Assembly: GCA_002309585.1 (NCBI GenBank)
Contig: DBXN01000034.1
Location: 11,731 to 20,660 of the forward strand
DNA: 8,930 nt
Origin: Verrucomicrobia bacterium UBA1211
GTDB taxonomy: Bacteria > Verrucomicrobiota > Kiritimatiellia > RFP12 > UBA1067
Reading direction: 5' to 3'
The position numbers and the translations under genes were made by a program. The notes under the pieces are model-generated. The model made no database searches. It was not told the origin of the DNA and saw nothing but the letters and a program-made list of their open reading frames with translations. Shown here one piece after another: positions 1 through 5,980 of this stretch (its first letter is position 1; every line of letters begins with the position of its first letter).

Positions 1-216
1 CCATTGACGGTGCTCGTGGTTGAAAAGGGTTTTCTGATATTCCTCTTCCCAGGGGCCGCCATGCTCGGAGGCGCGCTATCGAACCGATACCCGGTGTTGC
101 GATCCCAGTGGGTTTTGACGCTCTTCACCGCATCCGTCCTGTTGGCTTTTGTCGTATATGCGGTAGCGCTTTTTTTGCCTTTTATTGCGGTGACGGTCTG
201 TATCGGTAAACCGTGA
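1..216 (+). CDS. 3' end of a membrane protein gene (partial, unidentified)
   Basis: An open frame enters from the left edge and stops with TGA at 214-216, giving about 71 residues. It is strongly hydrophobic, with two likely membrane segments: one around FLIFLFPGAAMLGGAL and one around VLTLFTASVLLAFVVYAVAL, which runs on into another hydrophobic stretch before a short polar tail. A TTG at 4-6 could be read as a start, but no ribosome binding site can be seen, so I treat this as the C-terminus of a longer integral membrane protein. Codon use is less GC3-biased than in the downstream operon. The family is not recognised. It converges on the minus-strand tRNA, which begins only 10 bp after the stop. 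It could also be a chance open frame; the hydrophobic pattern favours a real gene. Confidence 0.45.
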   Translation, partial: PLTVLVVEKGFLIFLFPGAAMLGGALSNRYPVLRSQWVLTLFTASVLLAFVVYAVALFLPFIAVTVCIGKP

Positions 217-226
217 AGGGGGAAGA

Positions 227-311
227 TGGTGCTCGGGGGGGGACTCGAACCCCCAAGGATCTCTCCACATGCACCTCAAGCATGCGTGTCTGCCAATTTC
301 ACCACCCGAGC
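227..311 (-). tRNA. tRNA-Leu (anticodon GAG)
   Basis: Read on the minus strand, the acceptor stem GCTCGGG (311-305) pairs with CCCGAGC, followed by discriminator A (230) and an encoded CCA (229-227). The T arm is GGGGG-TTCGAGT-CCCCC. The anticodon arm is CATGC-TTGAGGT-GCATG, whose loop places GAG at 277-275, reading Leu codon CUC. A long variable arm (GGA-GAGA-TCC) marks it as a class II tRNA, and the 85-nt length fits Leu. The A/G-rich D-loop has the usual AATTGG core. All stems are intact, so the gene should be functional. It lies antisense to the flanking plus-strand genes. Confidence 0.96.
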
Positions 312-329
312 GGTGAGAAAGTGACGTGT

Positions 330-359
330 ACTTTAGCAAAACCGGCTTGGGTTTGACAA
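330..359 (-). promoter_or_regulatory. Putative sigma70 promoter of tRNA-Leu
   Basis: On the minus strand, TTGTCA (359-354) and TAAAGT (335-330) are separated by 18 bp. Transcription would start near 323, about 12 nt upstream of the mature tRNA 5' end at 311, a normal tRNA leader length. The assignment rests on consensus and spacing only. Confidence 0.5.
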
Positions 360-399
360 GCGGGAAATCAAAAAAACAGGCGGAAAGTTCATTTCCCGC
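360..399. repeat. Perfect 9-bp inverted repeat overlapping the terminator hairpin
   Basis: GCGGGAAAT at 360-368 is the exact reverse complement of ATTTCCCGC at 391-399, with a 22-bp spacer. The right arm is also part of the terminator-like stem (379-386 with 392-400). The two pairings therefore exclude each other on either strand, which is the geometry of an attenuator, though it could be coincidence. Confidence 0.5.
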
Positions 400-400
400 C
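370..400 (-). terminator. Intrinsic-terminator-like hairpin, minus strand
   Basis: On the minus strand GGCGGGAAA (400-392) pairs with TTTCCGCC (386-379) around a short loop, with one bulged G. It is followed within 2 nt by seven T residues (376-370 are all A on the plus strand). This is the classic stem plus U-tract of a Rho-independent terminator. No minus-strand gene ending here can be seen, so it may shield tRNA-Leu from antisense read-in, end a short unannotated RNA, or be a relic. The same upstream arm can also pair with 360-368 (see the repeat at 360-399). Confidence 0.5.
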
Positions 401-429
401 ACCAAAGGCCCCTCAGACGCTTTGCGCGC

Positions 430-458
430 TTGCCAAACCGCCCACGCATGGATAAAAT
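430..458 (+). promoter_or_regulatory. Putative sigma70 promoter of the kinase-larB-DUF4175 operon
   Basis: TTGCCA (430-435) and TAAAAT (453-458) are separated by 17 bp, each matching consensus at five of six positions. The predicted start near 465 lies only about 6 nt before the ATG at 471 and would remove most of the GGAGGGG at 459-465 from the transcript. Either the transcript starts elsewhere, or the ATG at 489 is used from this promoter. Confidence 0.4.
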
Positions 459-470
459 GGAGGGGTTTTA

Positions 471-1403
471 ATGAGGGAAGACACAAAGATGAAAAAAGCG
501 CCTGTTCCATTGTGGATTGTCGGTTCGGTCGGCATCGATGACATCAAAACCCGAACGGATGACCGGAAGAACCTGTTGGGGGGATCCGTCCCCTACAGCA
601 CCGTCGCGGCATCGTACTTCGTCAAGCCCGGCGCGGTCGGGGTTGTCGGTACGGATTTCCCCGCTGTATTCGAGCGGCGCTGGCGCCGGTTCGGGATCAA
701 CCTCGACGGGCTTCAGCGGGAAGCGGGCGAGACCTTCCGCTGGGCCTGCGCCTATGACGACAACATGATCGAGCGGACCACGCTTGACACCCGCCTCGGT
801 GTCTTCGCCGCCTTCAAGCCCGTTCTTCCTGAGACGTACAAAGCCGCGCCCTTCGTCCTGCTGGGGAATATCCAGCCGGAGCTACAGATGCATGTCTTGA
901 AACAGGCGTCGGGCGCGAAGTTCGTCGCGCTCGATACGATGAATCTCTGGATCGACACGGCGCTCCCCGCCCTGAAGCGTGTGATGCGCAAGGTGGACCT
1001 CTTCACCGTGAATGACGGCGAGGCCCGCCAACTGACCGGCAAATGGAATCTGCTGGATTGCGCAGCCGCCATCCGCAAGATGGGTCCCCGGTATGTGATC
1101 ATCAAGAAGGGCGAGCACGGCGCGCTGCTCGTCTCCGAAAAGGGTGTCTTCATCGTGCCCGCCTACCCCGTCCGGAAACTGACCGATCCCACCGGCGCGG
1201 GCGATTCGTATGCCGGCGCGATGATGGGCTATCTGGCGAAAGCAGGGAACGTCACCGACCGCCTGATGCGCGAGGCGCTGGTCCACGCCAGCGCCATCGC
1301 ATCGTTCGGCGTGGAGGGATTCAGCATTGAGCGTTTTGAGAAACTGACTGCCGCGATGATCCGCGCCCGTGTCCGGGAACTGACGAAAATGATGACGGTT
1401 TGA
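471..1403 (+). CDS. PfkB-family carbohydrate kinase
   Basis: A 310-residue cytoplasmic kinase of the ribokinase/PfkB fold, which phosphorylates a sugar or nucleoside hydroxyl with a nucleotide triphosphate. An N-terminal strand (residues 14-22) is followed by the glycine pair GG (37-38) of the substrate-binding region. KKGEHG lies at 212-217. The C-terminal signature DPTGAGDSYAG (239-249) supplies the anion hole and the catalytic Asp245. The length is normal for the family. The substrate cannot be read from sequence; ribose, fructose or a nucleoside are all possible. ATG 471 follows GGAGGGG (459-465) at 5-nt spacing; ATG 489 (starting MKKAPV) is an in-frame alternative with a weaker site. First gene of a tight operon with larB and the DUF4175-like gene. 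Confidence 0.9.
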   Translation: MREDTKMKKAPVPLWIVGSVGIDDIKTRTDDRKNLLGGSVPYSTVAASYFVKPGAVGVVGTDFPAVFERRWRRFGINLDGLQREAGETFRWACAYDDNMIERTTLDTRLGVFAAFKPVLPETYKAAPFVLLGNIQPELQMHVLKQASGAKFVALDTMNLWIDTALPALKRVMRKVDLFTVNDGEARQLTGKWNLLDCAAAIRKMGPRYVIIKKGEHGALLVSEKGVFIVPAYPVRKLTDPTGAGDSYAGAMMGYLAKAGNVTDRLMREALVHASAIASFGVEGFSIERFEKLTAAMIRARVRELTKMMTV

Positions 1404-1410
1404 GGTTGGT

Positions 1411-2091
1411 ATGCGTGATGTGGATTTGGGATTTGCGAAACCGGATTTGGAACGGCTCAGCCGCCGCGGCATCCCCGAGGTGATCTTCGGGGCGGGGAAG
1501 AGCGCGGACCAGATCATCGCGATCATCCGGGCGCTGAATGACAGGGGGCAGAACGCCTTCGCCACGCGGGTTTCACCCGAACAGGCGGAACGCATCCTCC
1601 TCGCGCTGCCGGATGCCCGCTACCAGCCCGAATCCCGCATCCTGACACGGGACATCGTACCGCTGCCCGAACAGTCGGGCAAGATCGTCATCCTCACGGC
1701 AGGCACCTCGGATCTTCCCGTCGCGGAGGAGGCCGCCGTCACGGCGGAACGGATGGGCGCGAAAGTCGAGCGGATCTACGATGTCGGGGTGGCGGGGCTT
1801 CACCGGCTGCTCTCGCGTATCGGGCAGACTGCCGACGCGCATGCCGTCATCGTGGTCGCGGGGATGGAGGGTGCCCTGCCCTCCGTCGTCGGCGGGCTGA
1901 CGGACAAGCCGGTCATCGCCGTCCCGACCAGTGTCGGATACGGTGCTTCGTTCCAGGGGCTGGCGGCGTTGCTGGGGATGCTCAACTCCTGCGCGGCGGG
2001 CGTCACGGTCGTCAATATCGACAACGGGTTCGGTGCGGGCGTCGCGGCGGCGCTCATCAACCGGGTCGGGGGGGCGCCATGCCAAGCGTAA
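1411..2091 (+). CDS. larB: LarB, nickel-pincer cofactor biosynthesis carboxylase/hydrolase
   Basis: LarB carboxylates the pyridine ring of nicotinic acid adenine dinucleotide at C5 and releases AMP, the first step towards the nickel-pincer nucleotide of lactate racemase and relatives. It carries the PurE-like (AIR carboxylase) domain. Family landmarks are PEVIFGAGK (residues 22-30), the glycine-rich VAGMEGALPSVVGGL (149-163), the near-invariant PTSVGYGASF (172-181), and LNSCAAGV then NIDNGFGAG. Cys194 in LNSCA should correspond to the ring-attacking cysteine described for Lactiplantibacillus LarB. At 226 residues it lacks the usual N-terminal helical stretch of roughly 20-25 residues, and an in-frame TGA at 1393-1395 rules out extension. 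GAGG (1402-1405) lies 5 nt before the ATG. No larC, larE or larA is in the window. Confidence 0.93.
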   Translation: MRDVDLGFAKPDLERLSRRGIPEVIFGAGKSADQIIAIIRALNDRGQNAFATRVSPEQAERILLALPDARYQPESRILTRDIVPLPEQSGKIVILTAGTSDLPVAEEAAVTAERMGAKVERIYDVGVAGLHRLLSRIGQTADAHAVIVVAGMEGALPSVVGGLTDKPVIAVPTSVGYGASFQGLAALLGMLNSCAAGVTVVNIDNGFGAGVAAALINRVGGAPCQA

Positions 2092-5000
2092 CCCTCCCGA
2101 GAGAGTTGAAAAGCCGGCTGGCCCGCATGATCGCGCGGGTCCGCTGGGTGCTTTTCATCCGCGGAATCTTCGCTGTGCTGGCCGTGGCGGTAGTGGGCAT
2201 CCTCGCCGTGATGGCGATTGACGCCGCCGTCGTCCTGATCCACCCGGCGGCCCGCTGGGGTCTCTCCCTCGCAGTGGCGGTCATGACGCTGCTCACTGCC
2301 TGGACCGCCCTGATCCGTCCCCTCTGCCAGAAACTCTCGCTCACCCGGATCGCCCGCATTCTTGAGACCCGCCATCCCGAACTCCAGGAACGGATCAGTT
2401 CCACCATTGAGCTGTGTGAACATGGCGACAACGACACCTCGATCCGCGCCTCGAAGGAACTGCTGGATCTTCTGGCTCAGGAAGCCCGCACCGACATCAC
2501 CGGCATCCGGACCCACCATGAGTTCACATGGCGGAGCGCACGTCCCTTCTTCACCGCCCTCTTCCTCTCCGGCGCCATCCTTACGGCGGTTCTGTTCCTC
2601 TGGCCGAAGGAGGGATGGCTTCTCTTCCGCCGCGCCGTGGAACCCTTCCGGGAATTCGACACGATCGAAGCACTCGCGATCCGGATCCATCCCGGCGACC
2701 GCACCTTCCTCTCCGGCATGCCGGTCCGGTTCGAGGTTGAGGCCCCGTTCCGCAGGGGATACCGCGCGGAGATCCTCTTCTCCTTCCCGGACAAGACGGA
2801 ACGGACCGAACGGATGCTCGACACCACCGATGCGAAGGAGCGGAAGACCGCCACCTTCGCACTTGAGCTGCCCAACGTCACCCGTTCCTTCGTCTACCGC
2901 ATCCGGTACGGCAACGCGTTCACCCTCCCCTACACCATTCGCGTTGTAGATCCGCCCGCCTTGAAAGAGAGCCGCGTGACGCTCCGCTATCCCGCCTATC
3001 TCGACCGTCCCGACACGCAACTCGTCGCCCGCGCCCTCATGCCGCTGGACGTGGTGGAAGGCACCCGGATCGGCATCACAGCCACCTTCGACCGCACGTG
3101 CGAATCGGCCCTGCTGATCGACCGGCACCGCCTGCCCCCGACGGTTGGCGGAAACGCCTCCAACGCCTGGTGGCGGCATACCGCATCGCTCGCCCTTTCC
3201 GGGAAATGGGCCATCAGCCTGCGCGACACGGACCGTTTCACCAACGCGCTTGAATGGGCGCAGTTCACGGTTCTGCCCGACCGTCCCCCGCATGTCACGC
3301 TCGACCGCCCGACCGCCGACAGGCTTCACATCCCGCCGAACGATCGGCTCCAGTGCGAAGGGACGGCGCGGGACGACTGGGGCATCGGAGAGGTCCACCT
3401 GGTCGCGCGCGCCGAAAACGGGGATGAAAAGATCTGGCCCGTCACGGTCAGCGATCCGCTCGGTTTCACCTTCTCGGCCACGCCCGATCTGCAAGCCCTC
3501 TGGAACGAGGGGATCAAAACGTTCGAGCTCTTTTTCCGGGTCGCGGACAAACGGTCCGCCGATCTCGGCGGCAAGCAGATCGCGGAAAGCAGGAAGATCA
3601 AAATCCGTCTGGACGAATGGGCGCGCCTCTCCCGCGAGCAGATCCGTGAGGAAACCCTCCGGAAGATGGAGAAACTGATGCATCAGGCGCATCAGAAACT
3701 GAACGAATCGGCCAACCTGATCGCGCAGGAGAAGCATACCTATGACCAGCCGACCCTTCCCCCGAAGGCGGCGGAGAAACTGGAGAAGGCCCATCAAGCC
3801 GCCCTGGACGCGGAGGAGCGGTTGGAGCAGGCCGCCCGGGAGACCGAGAAGACACCCTTCACCGCCTTCGCGAACGACTTGCTTGATCTGCGCGACCGGG
3901 CGGTGGAAGAGGCAATGAAGAAGATGGACGCGATCGCCGCCGCCGAACCCGACAAACGCCGCGAGGCCGGCGACCAGGCGGAACAGGCCCTCCGGAAAGC
4001 GGCTGACGAGCTGAATCAAATGTTCCAGAAACTTCAGGAAGAGAACCGCCGGCAGGAGGCGGCCAGCCAGTTGCACGCCCTCGCCAAACGGGAAGAGCGG
4101 TTGGCCGACGAGGCGGAAGCCCCCTTGCAGAAATGGGCACAGAACGAATGGGCCAACCGTCAGCAGGAGGCCGAACAGCGGATGGACCAAATCCGTGACC
4201 GGCTTCAGCAGGACGACGCGGTCAACGCCATCAAGCAGGACCTCCAAAAGGCCCGCGAAACGATGCAACAGGCCCAGCAGGAACAGACGCAGGAAAGGGA
4301 TGGACAGATTTGGTTCGAGCGGATGACGCATGACGAGACGCGCAAAGCCGCCCAAGCCGCCGAGATCGCCGCCCAGACCGCTTTGGACGCCAACGAGAAG
4401 GCGGAACGGTTTGCCGAAGCGACCGCCGCCGAGGAGGCGGTCCGGCAAGCCGCCGACCGGACGGAGAAGGCCGCGGAGGCCGCGCTAGAGGCCGCGCGGA
4501 CCGCGCAGGATGCGGTTCAGGACCGGCAGACGAACGAGCGGCAGGAAGATGCCGCCGCCCGCCATGACGCAGCCAAACAGGCGCTGGAGGAGGCCAACCG
4601 GGAACTTGACGCGGCAAAGGAGGCCGCCGCCGAAGCCCGCCAACGCCAGGACGCGAACCGGCAGCAGGATCAGGCCGAGGCGCTGGACCTTGCCCGCCAG
4701 GCGGCCGAACAGGCGGTTGGAGAGGCGCAAAAGGCAGTCGGGCAGGCAGAGGAGCAGGTCGGGCAGACCGCCCGGCAACTCGCGGAGCGCGAAGCCCAGC
4801 AGGTACCACCCGGCGCGGTCACCGCCGAGGCCGAGAAGGCCGTCGCCCAGGCAAAGGAGGCGTTGGACCAGGCGATGGCCGCCCAGGACGCGATCCGGCA
4901 GATGACCGGCGAACCGGGTACTCCGGACTCACCGGACAGTCCGGGTTCCCCGGATAATCCGGATTCGCCGGAGGGATCGGCAGGGGAAGACGGGCAAACC

Positions 5001-5879
5001 CCCGAAAGGAACCCGATCGCCGAGGCCTTGAGCGAGGCGGCCGCCGCCGCGCAGGAAGCGGACCGGCTGTCGATGCAGGCCGGTGAGCGGCTGGAACAGG
5101 CGGAACGGGCGAAGGAGCGAGAGACCCGCGCCCAGAACCGCGAGGCAACCGAACTCGCCATGCTGGAGGCGAAAACCGCCGCAATCCTGGCCAACGAGGC
5201 GCTCCGAAAAACGAAAGAGACCCTCCGGCAGATGGAACGGGAGGCGTCCCGCCTGAAGCAGGATGCCGAAACCGCCGCCCGGCGCGCGCGGGAACGGGCG
5301 GACCGTGCCGCCCAACAGGCCAAGAACGCGCAGGAGAAAGTGAAGAACGCGAAGGATTCCGCCCTTTTGGAGGCGGCCAGCAAGACCGGCGAGTCGGCGC
5401 AGTTGAGCCAGCAGGCCACCGGCCAGGCGGATCAGGCGATCCGGCAGCGCGACAGCGAGGCCGCGCAGACCGGCGGGGAACAGGCGGAAAAGGCGCTGGC
5501 GTTGGCCCGCGAAGCGTTGAAAGCCGCCGAGCAAATGCCGCAGGCCGAGGGCAAGCAACGGGAGGCGGCGGATCAGGCCCGGCAATTGGCGGAGCGGCTG
5601 AACGCGATGTCGCAGGCGATGGACCAGCGGGAAGCGGATGCGTGGGCGAAGGCCCGCGAGCGGCTGGAAGCCAACATGCTGATCCGGGCGGAACGCGCCG
5701 GCGCGGTTGGAGACGATGCCCGTACCGACCCGTTCATGGAGACGAACCGCGACTGGATGCGTCTGAAGGGGACCCTCAATTCCGAAAACTACATGGAGCT
5801 GCTCAAGCAGACGCCGGCCGAATACCGTCCGCTCGTCAAACAATACTTCGATGAGCTGGGCAAGACCCCGGAGCGGTAA
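2079..5879 (+). CDS. DUF4175-like giant membrane-anchored coiled-coil protein
   Basis: A 1266-residue protein of unknown function. The N-terminus has three likely membrane helices (about residues 24-50, 60-80 and 155-176). A beta-rich region (about 195-505) carries motifs I associate with DUF4175-type proteins: VDPPALKESRVTLRYPAYL near 290-308 and ARDDWGIGEVHLV near 430. From about 511 to 1220 it is almost entirely Ala/Gln/Glu/Arg-rich coiled coil. This is broken near 944-975 by a Pro/Asp/Ser linker of six xP(D/G/E) triplets. The end (EYRPLVKQYFDELGK) looks like a conserved C-terminal helix. Most of the chain probably lies outside the cytoplasmic membrane, suggesting an envelope or scaffold role, but this is inference. 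Its start overlaps larB by 13 bp behind a G-run (2068-2074), implying translational coupling. Confidence 0.8.
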   Translation: MPSVTLPRELKSRLARMIARVRWVLFIRGIFAVLAVAVVGILAVMAIDAAVVLIHPAARWGLSLAVAVMTLLTAWTALIRPLCQKLSLTRIARILETRHPELQERISSTIELCEHGDNDTSIRASKELLDLLAQEARTDITGIRTHHEFTWRSARPFFTALFLSGAILTAVLFLWPKEGWLLFRRAVEPFREFDTIEALAIRIHPGDRTFLSGMPVRFEVEAPFRRGYRAEILFSFPDKTERTERMLDTTDAKERKTATFALELPNVTRSFVYRIRYGNAFTLPYTIRVVDPPALKESRVTLRYPAYLDRPDTQLVARALMPLDVVEGTRIGITATFDRTCESALLIDRHRLPPTVGGNASNAWWRHTASLALSGKWAISLRDTDRFTNALEWAQFTVLPDRPPHVTLDRPTADRLHIPPNDRLQCEGTARDDWGIGEVHLVARAENGDEKIWPVTVSDPLGFTFSATPDLQALWNEGIKTFELFFRVADKRSADLGGKQIAESRKIKIRLDEWARLSREQIREETLRKMEKLMHQAHQKLNESANLIAQEKHTYDQPTLPPKAAEKLEKAHQAALDAEERLEQAARETEKTPFTAFANDLLDLRDRAVEEAMKKMDAIAAAEPDKRREAGDQAEQALRKAADELNQMFQKLQEENRRQEAASQLHALAKREERLADEAEAPLQKWAQNEWANRQQEAEQRMDQIRDRLQQDDAVNAIKQDLQKARETMQQAQQEQTQERDGQIWFERMTHDETRKAAQAAEIAAQTALDANEKAERFAEATAAEEAVRQAADRTEKAAEAALEAARTAQDAVQDRQTNERQEDAAARHDAAKQALEEANRELDAAKEAAAEARQRQDANRQQDQAEALDLARQAAEQAVGEAQKAVGQAEEQVGQTARQLAEREAQQVPPGAVTAEAEKAVAQAKEALDQAMAAQDAIRQMTGEPGTPDSPDSPGSPDNPDSPEGSAGEDGQTPERNPIAEALSEAAAAAQEADRLSMQAGERLEQAERAKERETRAQNREATELAMLEAKTAAILANEALRKTKETLRQMEREASRLKQDAETAARRARERADRAAQQAKNAQEKVKNAKDSALLEAASKTGESAQLSQQATGQADQAIRQRDSEAAQTGGEQAEKALALAREALKAAEQMPQAEGKQREAADQARQLAERLNAMSQAMDQREADAWAKARERLEANMLIRAERAGAVGDDARTDPFMETNRDWMRLKGTLNSENYMELLKQTPAEYRPLVKQYFDELGKTPER
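4920..4973 (+). repeat. Six degenerate 9-bp tandem repeats encoding xP(D/G/E)
   Basis: Within the coiled-coil gene, six consecutive 9-bp units of the form nnn-CCG-(GAN/GGT) (the fourth unit reads TCC-CCG-GAT) encode TPD, SPD, SPG, SPD, NPD and SPE. The middle CCG is invariant, while the first and third codons vary at synonymous and nonsynonymous sites. The result is a flexible, proline-rich acidic hinge between two long coiled-coil blocks. Unit number could vary between strains by slippage or recombination. Confidence 0.8.
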
Positions 5880-5909
5880 CGGAGAATGAGGGTTAAACGG
5901 GAAGAACCA

Positions 5910-5938
5910 TTGACTTTCAATCGGAACCGTGGCATAGT
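5910..5938 (+). promoter_or_regulatory. Putative sigma70 promoter of the HtrA-like gene
   Basis: TTGACT (5910-5915) and CATAGT (5933-5938) are separated by the ideal 17 bp. Transcription would start near 5945, giving a leader of about 36 nt that contains GGAG (5972-5975) 5 nt before the ATG at 5981. It lies 30 bp after the stop of the preceding gene. No terminator is seen in the 101-bp gap, so read-through from the operon is also possible. Confidence 0.6.
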
Positions 5939-5980
5939 TCTTTCCATTGTTCGTGACCCAGAATTTCAAGTGGAGACTCC

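Noticed and set aside
227..311. tRNA-Leu as an integration site of a genomic island
   Set aside because: No integrase gene and no repeat of the tRNA 3' end are found elsewhere in the window.
353..381. Perfect TTGACA at 353-358 as a plus-strand promoter
   Set aside because: No acceptable -10 lies 16-18 bp downstream (the sequence there is CAGGCG). The overlapping TTGTCA on the minus strand fits the tRNA better.
76..510. Minus-strand open frame covering the tRNA-Leu gene
   Set aside because: It translates straight through an intact tRNA and its promoter, giving a GEIGRHACLRC-type peptide known from misannotated tRNA regions.
1800..4448. An 882-codon open frame on the minus strand across larB and the coiled-coil gene
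   Set aside because: It is the antisense shadow of GC3-rich Ala/Gln/Glu codons, giving a Leu/Gly/Arg-rich product with no domain. The plus-strand genes have clear families, starts and operon spacing.
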